DNA from: Myxococcota bacterium
Lineage (GTDB): Bacteria; Myxococcota; JAJVIH01
Assembly: GCA_022072125.1 (NCBI GenBank)
Contig: JAJVIH010000020.1
Coordinates: 91,549 to 155,548, forward strand
Direction of reading: 5' to 3'
Length of the DNA: 64,000 bases
Shown here: positions 16,481 to 26,400 of the stretch, in pieces
Position numbering within the stretch: position 1 is the first letter of the stretch
Layout of the letters: every line of letters begins with the position of its first letter
The notes under the pieces: generated by a model
The model's database searches: none
What the model was told of the DNA's origin: nothing
The model's input: only the letters and a program-made list of their open reading frames with translations
Program-made: the position numbers and the translations under genes

Positions 16481-18076
16481 ATGACCATGTCCAAATTTGG
16501 CTTGTTTGTATTGGCTGCCGTGCTTTTCGTGTGCGCGGGCCATGAATCCGCCCTCGCGTCCTCTCCGGGCGAGGACGCGGAGTTCCACACCACCCGCGGT
16601 TTCCTGCGCCGCCAGGAAGGCGACCATGCCGGCGCCGTCGAAGACCTGACCTTCGCCCTGAAGAACGACCCGGCCAATCACGAGGTCAAGGAAGCGCTGG
16701 GACTGAGCAAAATCCAGATCAAACAATACCGGGAAGGAGCGGACCTGCTCCATCAGGCGCTCGCGGCCAACGCGGAGCGCAAGAACCTGCTGTTTCCCAT
16801 CGGATATGCTCAATTTCAGACAAAGGATTACGCCGCCGCAGAGGCCACGCTGACCAAGAGCATCGAGGCGGAACCAGACAATGCGCAGGCCCACCTGTAT
16901 CGCGGCGCGGCGCTCTATCATTTGAAGAAAGATGCGGACGCCCTCGCCGCCCTCGACAGGGCCGGCTCCATGAGCCCAGGGCTTGAAGGAACCGCCAGCT
17001 ACTACAAGGGCCTGATCCTCGCACGCATGGGCAAGAAAGACGAGGCCCGTGACAACCTGCGCCGGACCGCTGAATCCATGCCCGGAACACCGGCCGCGGC
17101 GTCGGCCAACCGCGTATTGTCCGGATTGGGTGTGGAGCAGAAGGCGCCGCCGGAGCAAAAAGGCGAAAAGGCCTTGCCGCTGGCCGCCGCCGCGGTGGTA
17201 TCCTACCAATACGACAGCAACGTCATCCTGCAATCCAACGACGAATCCCTGGCGCCCCTGTATCAGAACATCGCCAACAAGGGCGGCAGCAAGACCATCG
17301 TCAATCTGTTGCTGGACGCCACGCCCATCCGCACCGCGCGCGCCACTGTTGGAGCGGTGCTCAGCGGGTACATGAACTTCCATTTCGACACGGATCTGGA
17401 CAACTTCAATTTCACAACCTTTTCGGCGGGCCCTTACGGAACCTGGAAAATTTCTGACAAGTTCAACCTTCGCCTGCCCTACATGTTCAGCTATTCGCTG
17501 ATTGGAACCGGATTCAACGGGTTCGGATTCAATCACGCCGTCAATCCATCCCTGACCTGGACGGCCGCCTCCTGGACTGTTGGGCGGCTGCAGATCGGCA
17601 ACCGTTACGATGGCTTTTTCGCTCCGCCAGCCACCCGCATTCCGCCGCCCCAGCGCCGCGACGCCTACAACCTGTCCCCCGGCTGGACCCAGTACTTCGG
17701 ATTCAAGCAGGGCCGCTACATCTTGTCGGTGGGTTATGTATTCGAATTCAACGCCGCCGATGGAGATGACTGGGATTATCTGGGCCACCAGGGACAGGTG
17801 GGCGGAATCATCAAAATCATCGAGCCGTTGCGTCTGCGGGCCAACGCCGGCGTCATCTACCGCAACTTCGGCAATCCGCAGAGCGGACTGGTGGGCGGCG
17901 CGAACGAAACCCGCAACGACACCATCATCCAGGCTGGCGCTTCACTGGCCTGGCATGCGTGGAACGACAATCTGATCGTGACAGCGGGCTACGCCTTCAA
18001 CAAGGGCGACAGCAGCCTGGCGCTCTTCAAATTCGATCGCCATCTGATTACGGCGGGCGTCACCCTGGCGTATTGA
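16481..18076 (+). CDS. TPR plus outer-membrane beta-barrel protein (Slam-like architecture)
   Basis: 531 residues. A signal peptide (MSKFGLFVLAAVLFVCAG) precedes about five tetratricopeptide repeats (residues about 35-215, for example AEATLTKSIEAEPDNAQAHLYRGAALYHL). From about residue 235 it becomes a beta-barrel opening with VSYQYDSNV, a motif common at the start of TPR-linked outer-membrane barrels, and ends in Ala-Tyr, as barrels usually do. This order matches the surface lipoprotein assembly modulator (Slam) family, which moves lipoproteins to the cell surface. Operon with the FecR gene and divergent from a giant lipoprotein, a plausible client. The Slam link is inference from architecture only. 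Confidence 0.75.
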   Translation: MTMSKFGLFVLAAVLFVCAGHESALASSPGEDAEFHTTRGFLRRQEGDHAGAVEDLTFALKNDPANHEVKEALGLSKIQIKQYREGADLLHQALAANAERKNLLFPIGYAQFQTKDYAAAEATLTKSIEAEPDNAQAHLYRGAALYHLKKDADALAALDRAGSMSPGLEGTASYYKGLILARMGKKDEARDNLRRTAESMPGTPAAASANRVLSGLGVEQKAPPEQKGEKALPLAAAAVVSYQYDSNVILQSNDESLAPLYQNIANKGGSKTIVNLLLDATPIRTARATVGAVLSGYMNFHFDTDLDNFNFTTFSAGPYGTWKISDKFNLRLPYMFSYSLIGTGFNGFGFNHAVNPSLTWTAASWTVGRLQIGNRYDGFFAPPATRIPPPQRRDAYNLSPGWTQYFGFKQGRYILSVGYVFEFNAADGDDWDYLGHQGQVGGIIKIIEPLRLRANAGVIYRNFGNPQSGLVGGANETRNDTIIQAGASLAWHAWNDNLIVTAGYAFNKGDSSLALFKFDRHLITAGVTLAY

Positions 18077-18230
18077 CCGGCGAAGGATGATTCCCGGAGA
18101 TGCGATTGACCCTGGACTGGTTTTCCGGATTGCACAATCGCCCGGCGCTGTTCCTCATCACCAATCATCTTCACGGGATTGATGGCTGACTTGCGCCCTC
18201 CGCGGCCGGCCTGAATGCCGTCCGGAAAGT

Positions 18231-19223
18231 CTACGCCACGTGCCGGCGCAGGAAATCGAACTGATCGCGCCAGCACTGGCGGGCGGACTTTTTCCAGACA
18301 AGCGCATGGAATGCGTGATGTTCGCCGCGATAGACCGGGGCCGCCACTGGAACACCCAGCTTGCGGAGCGCCCGTTCCAGGCGAAGGGAATCATCAAGAA
18401 GGGGATCGCGATCTCCACAAGGCGCCACGAAGGCGGGCAAGGGCCGGTGCGGACGCTCACCCCGCTCCAGAACCAGAAGCGGATCAGCCAGCGCCAAGGC
18501 TTCCCCGTCCCTCATCATCGCCTCGCCCAGATAACCTTCCATGACCTCGTTCAGGCGATCCGCGATGAACGGCGACACCTTGTTGGGATGAATCAGGCGA
18601 TCAATCCCGGAGACCTGCAGCAGTCCACACGCCGGAGCAGCCGCCTGTGGAACCACGCCGGTTTCCCAAACGCGACGGGCCCACTCTTCCGGGCGCCGGT
18701 AGCAGGCGCTGACCGCCAGCGAGGTCACCAGGTTGCCGCCCGCGGATTCTCCCGCCAGCACCATGCGGCTGACATCGCCGCCAAATTCAGCCGCATGGCG
18801 GATGATCCATTCGTAGGCGATGCAGGCGTCTTCAATCGCCGCTGGATAACGGTGCCGCGGGGCCAGGCGGTAGTTGATGTTGAACACCACATAACCGCGC
18901 CGCGCGAATATCAGGGCCATCAGCCAGTGGGTGTCCTTGGAGAGGATATGAAACCCGCCGCCATGGATATACATCACCGCGGGAGCGGGTCCGGTCAGGT
19001 CGCGAGGACGGTAAATGTCCAGGGTATGCGCGGCCAGCCCCGAACCAGCGTAGGAAATATCCGGGATGATTTCAACGTTGTGGCGATCCGGATCCGCCCA
19101 CGGCGTACGGCGGCCCAATTCAGAAAGTCCGCGGAAATAACCTTCGACCAGTTTTCCGCCCGCGGCCTTTTTCCAATCGCCCGCCGATTGAACCCAGTTG
19201 TTTTGCATGACATCGCCAAACAT
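18231..19223 (-). CDS. Alpha/beta hydrolase of the hormone-sensitive-lipase (HSL) esterase type
   Basis: 330 residues from the ATG at 19223; an upstream non-ATG start would add 23 residues with no recognisable content. It has the HSL/arylacetamide-deacetylase oxyanion motif HGGGF (about residue 91), the nucleophile elbow GESAGG (about 160), a C-terminal Asp and a His in GEHHAF (about residue 302). These suggest a cytoplasmic carboxylesterase or lipase on short acyl esters. Monocistronic; the neighbours give no clue to its substrate. No signal peptide was seen. Confidence 0.9.
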   Translation of the reverse strand: MFGDVMQNNWVQSAGDWKKAAGGKLVEGYFRGLSELGRRTPWADPDRHNVEIIPDISYAGSGLAAHTLDIYRPRDLTGPAPAVMYIHGGGFHILSKDTHWLMALIFARRGYVVFNINYRLAPRHRYPAAIEDACIAYEWIIRHAAEFGGDVSRMVLAGESAGGNLVTSLAVSACYRRPEEWARRVWETGVVPQAAAPACGLLQVSGIDRLIHPNKVSPFIADRLNEVMEGYLGEAMMRDGEALALADPLLVLERGERPHRPLPAFVAPCGDRDPLLDDSLRLERALRKLGVPVAAPVYRGEHHAFHALVWKKSARQCWRDQFDFLRRHVA

Positions 19224-19540
19224 GAATCGCCTGCCCGCACCCGGCCGCTTTGAGCATCCTCTTCGGTCCCGGCCTTGTAACGTCGACGTCACAAAACAGC
19301 GGCCAAAAAGCCATTATAGAAATCTGCTCCCGGGACGCAAATGAAATGAGGCCGTGATGGAAGATTTTTTCGCTGGATGGCGGGCGCATGCCCCGCTCCG
19401 GGATCCGTTGAACGGAAATCCCTCACCCATGGGGTCGCCAGGCCGGCCGGAAATTCGTGGAGGTTCTCTTCATCAAACCTCTTGACTCGACCGGGGGCGA
19501 GGGCTATACACGCACTCCCCCGGAAACGCCGGGATGTTGT
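19224..19540 (+). other. Gene-free region upstream of tRNA-fMet
   Basis: About 317 bases between the esterase start and the tRNA. Apart from the tRNA promoter at 19482-19510 I see no coding frame with plausible content, no repeat and no terminator. Confidence 0.6.
19482..19510 (+). promoter_or_regulatory. Predicted promoter of tRNA-fMet
   Basis: TTGACT at 19482-19487, a 17-base spacer and TATACA at 19505-19510. This places transcription about 24-30 bases before the mature tRNA 5' end. Confidence 0.65.
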
Positions 19541-19617
<77 letters not shown>

Positions 19618-19620
19618 ATG

Positions 19621-19650
19621 AAAACCTCCATCAACTGATGGAGGTTTTTT
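19621..19650 (+). terminator. Intrinsic terminator of tRNA-fMet
   Basis: A near-perfect hairpin, AACCTCCATC with GATGGAGGTT (about 10-12 bp, loop 2-4 bases), followed by six T at 19645-19650. It starts three bases after the CCA end. Confidence 0.9.
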
Positions 19651-19753
19651 CTTTCCAAAACTTGTCATTCACCCAGCTTCCGCGGCTCTGCCGCTCCCCG
19701 CCGCCGTCCGGTTCCAGGGGGTGGGAGAACGCCCAAACCGGGACATCCGCTCC

Positions 19754-20590
19754 CTAGCCGCGCCAGCGGCGGACCGCCGTGCGGATGGCCCCGGTATGTC
19801 CCGCCGTCAACACCAGCCTGCGCATGGCGATCCCCTGCGCGAGCGCAACCGCCGGAACCCTCGCAGCCCGCGCCTGACGCAAAAATTCCAGTGTGGTGAA
19901 GGCTCCCAATCCGGGCCGCCATCCGGCGGATTCGATGGCGGGGTTGAGCCATGCGGCCACGGCGGAAGGCGTCAGCACGGGCGGCGGCCCGCCGGTAAAA
20001 TGCAGGTGAGAGGTGATCAGCGCAATCCGCCCTTCCCGCTTGCCCAGCACCAATGCGGCTTCCACGCGATCATGTCCCAACACCATCAGGGTGACCGTGC
20101 TGTTGTCAGGCCAGACGCGGCGGAACCAGCGCTCGAATCCCTGTCCGGCGAAGAGCCAGCGCAGATTTTCCGGCAGCGGGTGGATGACCACGCCCATCGC
20201 CTCGCCTTCGTCAATCAGACAGCGCAACACCAGCATGGCGAAGTCCCATATGTCTCCGTCCCCGGGAAAACGCTCCTGCACCCGATCCATCAGGCGATTG
20301 AAGCCCTCCACATGGGCCAGAATCACCAGTGATGCATTCCGCTCGCGGCGCAGTCGCTCCAGATCTTGCGGGATGGCGGCTCCAGCGCCGCCCGCCACTG
20401 GCGCGCGGTGTTGCAACATGCGCACCACGCAACGGCCATCGTGCAGCACCAGCAAGGGAGCGGGTTTGCGGCCATGGCGGCGCGGCGTTTGCCCGCTCCG
20501 CGGGCGGGTCAGCCGTTCCAAGTCCAGCAACCGGTACCACGCCAGTTGATCCAGATCGCCAAAAAATAGATGGGGATCAAACAGGCTCAT
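19754..20590 (-). CDS. Conserved-looking hypothetical protein coupled to the GH35-like gene
   Basis: 278 residues; I do not recognise the family. Visible features are Arg and Trp richness, a hydrophobic stretch (LVILAHVEGFNRLMDRVQ), an acidic segment (GDGDIWDFAMLVLRCLIDEGEAMG) and a segment (ALITSHLHFTGG) that could hold a His-based site. No signal peptide. The ATG overlaps the stop of the GH35-like gene by 4 bases, so translation is probably coupled and the role may be in the same glycan pathway. No specific function can be assigned. Confidence 0.65.
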   Translation of the reverse strand: MSLFDPHLFFGDLDQLAWYRLLDLERLTRPRSGQTPRRHGRKPAPLLVLHDGRCVVRMLQHRAPVAGGAGAAIPQDLERLRRERNASLVILAHVEGFNRLMDRVQERFPGDGDIWDFAMLVLRCLIDEGEAMGVVIHPLPENLRWLFAGQGFERWFRRVWPDNSTVTLMVLGHDRVEAALVLGKREGRIALITSHLHFTGGPPPVLTPSAVAAWLNPAIESAGWRPGLGAFTTLEFLRQARAARVPAVALAQGIAMRRLVLTAGHTGAIRTAVRRWRG

Positions 20591-22635
20591 GGCGCGCTCC
20601 CCATGAGGAAGGCCAGCACGGTTTGCGGCGGCAGGGTCAACAACACATGGCCCGGACGGGCCGCCGCGATGGCGGAACCGCCCTCCAGGGGCGTGAGCGA
20701 GGTCAGCCCGTCCGCGCGAATTTCAACCATCTGCTCATCACCGGTGGGATTGGCGGCGAAGAGAAAACGCCGCTCCCCCGAACCGCGGATGGCCACGTCC
20801 ACCAGGCGGTTGTCCCATTTGCAGGGAGGTTTTTCGCCATGGTCGGCCAGCCACTGCGCAAGAAATTCCGGCCTGGCGAGTTCCGCCGCGCCGGGCGCGA
20901 TGCGGAATCCGCCCGCCCCCGCTGGGTGATAGCGGCCATCGGCATGCAATTCGCCTGCTTCCATCCACGGCGCCGCGATGGCGCGGCCCTTGAGATCATG
21001 CCGGGGAGCCGGAGGAGCCATCCAGACGATGCCGCCGCGTTCCATGAACGCCCGCAACTGATCAGCGGTCTGCTGCTCCATGGAAGCGCAGGCTGGAACG
21101 ATCAGGATGCGCAAATCCTGGCTGGGCCCGCCGGGCAAGGCGGGGTGCATCCACGCCATGGGGATGCAGGCGTCGAGCAGGGCCTTTTCAATCGCCCGCT
21201 CCGCCGCCGGAACCTCCCAATGATCCCGTGGAGCAGCGGTGGAAAGCGATTCACACCCGAAATTCCGCTCGCCGTACCCCATGGCCTTGAGCACAAAATT
21301 GGGAATGGGCTCCATCAGCGACGCCGCCGCGGCCAGTTGATGGGGTTCGCGCTGCTGCAGCACGCCCGCCAGCGGACGGGTTTCCGCGGCATGAACCTGG
21401 TGTTCCACCCACGCGCGGACCAGCGCCCGGAGGCGGCTGAACCAGGGCTCGCGTTTTTCGCCGGTACGGGAGACCGGACTGCCGGTCCAGCGATCCCGCT
21501 CGGCGAACATGTAGAAATTGAGTCCGCGCGCGCCGTGCATGAAACAGGCCTGGGCGGAGAACAACCATTCCTGGGGCTGGACCGGCTGCCAGAAAGTCCA
21601 TACCCCGCAAGCGTGCTCTGGAATATGCGGAAAGCGGCTTTGTCCCACCAGCGCCCGCACGCCGCGCCGGATGACCGGATAATCCCGGGTGGGGAAGTAC
21701 AAATCAATCCCGAGAGCATGCACCGCGTCGCGTTCCCAACCGGGAATATCGAATGGATGGACAAATTCCGTCGAAGGGATGTTGTGATACCACGGAAAGC
21801 CGGTGAAGCCGGACTCCTCGTACAGCCGCCGGATTTCCCGCACCGAGCGCACCAGGTAATGCTCGCGGAAACGGCCCCAATGCAGCGCCAGGCGCACCGA
21901 CGCCGGATCATCCGGGTTGAGCCGGGCGGGCGGCGACACATCCTCGAAACCACCGGCGGCCACACCCAAATCCCGCGCCAGCAGGGCCGGATCCTCCTGA
22001 AATTGCTGCTTCAGATAGCTGGTCCACCACTGCCGGGCGCCCGGCGAATAATCCAGATCGAAGAAGCCCGCCCGGAAGACAAAACAGCATTCATTGTCGC
22101 TTTGCATGGCCAGAATGGGACCGTCAGGCCCGGCCAGATCGCCCAACTCCCGCCGGAGCGCGGCGAACCAGCCCCGGGTTTCATCGAGAAACTTGGTCTG
22201 CGCGTACGACGGAACGGGAAACGGATGCGGAAAGGCGGGCAAAATCACCGGTTTGCCGCGCGGATTCCGGCCCTGGCATTCGGGATCAAACACAATCCTG
22301 CGGGGAAAGCCGAACCACGTCATCTCCGCGTTGATATGCGGTCCCGGACGCAACAGGACGTGCAGGTCCCGTTCGGCGCAGAGCCGCAGAAACCGGGACA
22401 GGTCGAGGTTCGGGGAGCGTCCGAAATCGAATGTTCCGGGCGCAAGTTCATGGGCGCTCCATGGCGCATAGGTTTCAATGACCGGGAACCCCGCTTCGAG
22501 GGCCAAATCCAGCAGACGCGGCCAGTGAGCGGGATCATGCCGCCAGTACTGGATGGACGCGGAAATCAGCGGGACCAGCCGTCCGCCGATCTCAATCCCA
22601 TGATCCGTCCAGCGCCTTTCGCGGGGAGATCTCAT
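20587..22635 (-). CDS. GH35-like glycoside hydrolase (beta-galactosidase superfamily)
   Basis: 682 residues from the ATG at 22635 (AGGA about 11 bases upstream); an alternative TTG at 22698 abuts pyrE. The N-terminal TIM barrel has the GH35 core: SASIQYWRHDPAHWPRLL, IETYAPWSAHE and LRPGPHINAEM. DGPILAMQSDNE matches the acid/base motif GPIIxxQxENE, keeping the final Glu with Asp replacing the first. PEHACGVW (about 120 residues further) may supply the nucleophile Glu. The C-terminal part (RILIVPACASMEQQTADQLRAFM) looks like the flavodoxin/GATase-like domain of GH42 enzymes. Substrate unknown; no signal peptide, so probably cytoplasmic. Downstream of pyrE on the same strand. Confidence 0.8.
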   Translation of the reverse strand: MRSPRERRWTDHGIEIGGRLVPLISASIQYWRHDPAHWPRLLDLALEAGFPVIETYAPWSAHELAPGTFDFGRSPNLDLSRFLRLCAERDLHVLLRPGPHINAEMTWFGFPRRIVFDPECQGRNPRGKPVILPAFPHPFPVPSYAQTKFLDETRGWFAALRRELGDLAGPDGPILAMQSDNECCFVFRAGFFDLDYSPGARQWWTSYLKQQFQEDPALLARDLGVAAGGFEDVSPPARLNPDDPASVRLALHWGRFREHYLVRSVREIRRLYEESGFTGFPWYHNIPSTEFVHPFDIPGWERDAVHALGIDLYFPTRDYPVIRRGVRALVGQSRFPHIPEHACGVWTFWQPVQPQEWLFSAQACFMHGARGLNFYMFAERDRWTGSPVSRTGEKREPWFSRLRALVRAWVEHQVHAAETRPLAGVLQQREPHQLAAAASLMEPIPNFVLKAMGYGERNFGCESLSTAAPRDHWEVPAAERAIEKALLDACIPMAWMHPALPGGPSQDLRILIVPACASMEQQTADQLRAFMERGGIVWMAPPAPRHDLKGRAIAAPWMEAGELHADGRYHPAGAGGFRIAPGAAELARPEFLAQWLADHGEKPPCKWDNRLVDVAIRGSGERRFLFAANPTGDEQMVEIRADGLTSLTPLEGGSAIAAARPGHVLLTLPPQTVLAFLMGSAP

Positions 22636-22699
22636 GCGGGCGTTGATCCTGTCCGGCGTGCTGTCTGGAAAGAGGTCATGACCGATCCCTTGCTCCAAA

Positions 22700-23257
22700 T
22701 CAGAAGAAATCGCCGCGTTTGAAGAGGCTGAAAACGGTCAGGCCCGCCGCTTCGATGGCCTCGCGGCCGCCTTCGTCGCGGTCCACCACCGCCAGCACCT
22801 TCGCCACTTCAAAGCCATGCTCGCGGGATCGCTTGACCGCCTCCAGCGCCGAAGCCCCGGTGGTGATGACATCCTCCAGGATCACCACCCGGGAACCCGC
22901 CGGGATATGCTTGACGCCTTCAAGGTAGGCCTGCGTGCCATGCCCCTTGGGCTGTTTGCGGACGATGAACGAGGCCACGGGGGCCGCTTCCAGATAACTG
23001 GTATAGGCGACCGCGGTGACCAGCGGATCGGCGCCGAGAGTCAGTCCGCCAACAGCGGCGATATCATCCATTTGTTCAATTTCGTGGAAGAGAAGCTGAC
23101 CAATCAGGTAAGCCCCTTCGGCGGTCAGGGTCACCTGCTTGCAGTCAATATAGAAATTGCTCTTTTTGCCCGAGGACAGGGTGACCTCGCGCGCTTCAAA
23201 CGCATACGTTTTCAGCAGGTGGGACAAACGGTCCCTCATTTCGGTTCTGGTTTGCAT
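22700..23257 (-). CDS. pyrE: Orotate phosphoribosyltransferase
   Basis: 185 residues from the ATG at 23257, preceded by GAGG 6 bases upstream; further upstream codons encode unrelated residues. OPRT converts orotate and PRPP to OMP in de novo pyrimidine synthesis. The PRPP-binding motif VVILEDVITTGAS (about residues 122-134) is intact, with SGKKSNFYIDCKQV (about 25-38) near the N-terminus and GLTLGADPL (about 71-79). The usual length is 180-215. A long-loop hairpin lies in its leader (23282-23324). The GH35-like gene follows on the same strand. pyrG, a later pyrimidine step, is elsewhere in the window. Confidence 0.95.
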   Translation of the reverse strand: MQTRTEMRDRLSHLLKTYAFEAREVTLSSGKKSNFYIDCKQVTLTAEGAYLIGQLLFHEIEQMDDIAAVGGLTLGADPLVTAVAYTSYLEAAPVASFIVRKQPKGHGTQAYLEGVKHIPAGSRVVILEDVITTGASALEAVKRSREHGFEVAKVLAVVDRDEGGREAIEAAGLTVFSLFKRGDFF

Positions 23258-23281
23258 GACAGACCTCATATCACCACGCGA

Positions 23282-23324
23282 AAGCCCCCGGCTAAACCGC
23301 CAGGCTGCAGAACCAAGGGGGCTT
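23282..23324 (-). promoter_or_regulatory. Possible pyrE leader hairpin
   Basis: An 8-bp perfect stem (23282-23289 with 23317-23324, AAGCCCCC/GGGGGCTT) closing a 27-base loop, ending 24 bases before the pyrE start. There is no T-tract after it, so it is not a standard terminator. It could affect translation or attenuation, or be chance. Confidence 0.3.
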
Positions 23325-23493
23325 CCGGACGTCACATAACAACAGCGCAGGCGGGCGCAAGCCCACCTGCTTGCCAAGGATTCAAGCGCTGTTTTATTAA
23401 CCATCGAATCCTGAAGCAAATCGGGAGCATGGCGCGAGGACGGGCGTCCGGGGATTTCCGGTTCCGCCACGGCGCCGGCTGGCGGTGGACACC

Positions 23494-26400
23494 ATGAAAA
23501 AATTTCTCAAATGGGCGGCCTATTCATTCCTGGGATTCACGGGGCTCATCCTCATCGCGGCCGTGATAGCCTATCGCTCGCTGGATCTGAAGGGGCTCAT
23601 CAACGACCATGTGATCCCGGTGGCGAAGCAGGAACTGGGACGCGAAGTCAGCCTGGACAATATCGAAACCACCTTCTTCCCCAATGTCACGCTGGATTTG
23701 CGCGGCTTCAAAATCCACGGCGACCCGGACGACAAGGCGAATCCCCAGCCGCTCCTGCAGGTGGGCAAGGTGTTTTTCGAGGTCAATTTCTGGGACGCCG
23801 TCAAAACCATGGGGCGCGCCACCACCATCCCCATGGTGTCGTTCAGCGAAGTCAAGGTGAATATCAGCCGCGACAAGGATGGGCGCTTCAGCTTCCAGGA
23901 CATCCTCGACCTGCAGGCCAAAAAGGCCAAGGAGCCGCCCAAACCCATGGACCCGCAGACGCGGGAGCGCATCCGCAACGTGCTGATCGAGAAGACGCGC
24001 ATTCTCAGTTCGCGGCTGGAGTTCACCGACGCTTTTCAGACGGAAACTCCCCGCAAGACAGTCATCAACGATTTCAATGTGGTTTTCGACAACCTGAAGC
24101 TGGGCAACAAGGTGGACCTGCGCGTGACCGCGGCGCTGTTGGCGGAAACGAAGAATTTTGAATTCGCGCTGAAGGGCATCCAGTTGCCTTCCGACGTGGA
24201 TATCGCCGCGTTGCCCCCCGAGGAAGCCGCGGCCATGTACCGTATTGGCGGCGTGGACCTGAAATTCAACGATTTTCCCGTGTCGGCGGCCCTGACCCTG
24301 GCCCCGCCCATGGAAGGCGAATACGACGTGGACACCGGCGAGTATTCGCTGATCCCGGCGGGAGAGGCGCTCAAGCAGAAAGGTCTGGACCTTGAAAAGG
24401 CGCTGGTCTCTCTCGATATCGAATTGCCGTCCCTCAACTTCGCGCCGCTTCTTCAGCCCGGCCAAAAAAGTACAGAAGCGAAACTGGCCGAGTTCTGGCT
24501 CGCCAACGCCGGTCCGCTAAATTTCAAACAGGGATTCAGCCTCAAGAATATCGTGTTGCTTTCCCCCAGCGGCCAGGGAGGCAAACCATTCACCTTCAGG
24601 GAAGACCTGGATATTTCCATCACTCCCGCCATTCCGGCGCCGCAAATTGAACTGCGCAAACTCGATATCGCGCTGGATGACGTGGTCATCAAACTGGCGG
24701 CGAAATTGAAGGCCGATCTCCAGAACGTGGACGCCACGAAGGGCGTCCAACCCGAGCAGATCCTGCAAAAAACAGTCATCGAAAGCTTCTCCATCGCCAG
24801 CGATTCGGTGAATTTGTCCGCGCTGGAGGCCATGGCGCCAATGATGAAAGGATCATTGCCGCCCAATATCGAAATGGCGGGACCGCTGTCCTTCCGCGTC
24901 GCCACCGCGGGGCGCGTCATGGGCAAACAGACCCCCTCCATCGAACTGGACTTGACCCGCACGGCTCTCAAGGTCAAAGGCATGCTCGACAAGCCCGCCG
25001 GCACGGCGCTGAAATACAGCTTCACCGGCGAGGTGGACACCTCCCGGCCCGACGCCATTTCCATCAAGGAAATGAAACTGGTGCTCGGCGCGCTGGCCGC
25101 CTCCGTGGCGGGACATGTCTCCGGACTGAGCGGCAGAAATCCCTCGGCGGATATCAAACTGCAAACCAACGAATTTGGCTTCGACGATATCGTGCGGGTA
25201 TTGCCTGCCGCCGCCAGCAGCATTCCCGCCGGAGTCAAGGCGGGCGGCAATGGCAAACTCACCGCTTCCGTGAACAAACAGCAGGACTCGGCCAAATTCG
25301 ACGTGGATTTCCACCTCACCAATATGGACCTGGCGGTTCCCCAATCGGGTCTGACCCTGCGCGGCAGCGTGGACCTGACCACCAGGGGAACGGCCTATCT
25401 GACCCCAACCAATTACCTGCGCTCGCTGGATTACGATCTGAACACCAAACTGTCGGGCATGACCATCCGCCTGCCCGCTTCGGGGGTGTCGCTGGAAGGT
25501 TCGGGAAGCATCACGGCGAAGGGAGAATCCACGCCTGGAGCGGTGTCTTCCGACGCGAAAATTGATTTCGACAACATGAACGTGGAGGTCAAGGACACCT
25601 TTTCCAAACCCCGGGGCGCTCCCATGAATTTTGTTCTCGCGGTCAAACAGAAGGGAGACATGTTCGATATCGGCCGGGCGGATATCCGCGTCAACGAACT
25701 GAACCTGACCGGCAGCGGAAAGGCCAATCCCAATACTGGCGCGCTGGATGTCAAAATCAAAACCAACCAGAAGATTCTGCTGGACCAGTTGGGCAAAACC
25801 ATGCCGGCGCTGGCCAACCTCCCCGTCAAGGGCGGCACCTTGAATATCGCCCTCGCGGCGTCGGGCAATTACCTGCGAATGGAACAACTCAATGCCGGCA
25901 TCGAACGCTTTGAGTTTCAAGTAGGGCGCAACTCGCTGAACGGCTCCCTGCGCGTGCGCAACCCGCTCAAACCCGCTCTGGAGTTTGATATCCGCTCGCC
26001 CTATTTCAACGTGGACGATCTCTTCCCGCCGGACAAGAGCGGCAAATCCGATGGCGGCTCCAAAGCCGCCGCCCAGGACAACCCCGCGCTGGAAGCGATT
26101 AAGGCCAGCGGCAGTCTGCGCATTGATCGGGGCGTGGTGTCGGAATTTCCCTTCACCGGACTGGTGATGGATGTGGACCTGCGCGACGGATGGGCGACCC
26201 TGCGCACCTTCACGTTCAACGCTTATGGCGGCAGCTTCTCCGGCAGCAACACCCGTGCGCAGATTTCCAAGGGCCGGATGCCCTACTCCGCCGACGTGCG
26301 GCTCTCCAACGTGGACATCAACGCGCTGCTCAGCGAGCAGACCACTCTCAAGGATGTCCTGTACGGCCGCGCCGACGCGACGGTGAAGGTCAGCGGCACG

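Noticed and set aside
18090..18190. A 29-codon frame after the TPR-barrel gene
   Set aside because: No ribosome-binding site or conserved look; too short to support.
20329..22722. 797-codon plus-strand open frame opposite the GH35-like gene
   Set aside because: Low-complexity translation without motifs; the minus strand has a full glycosidase.
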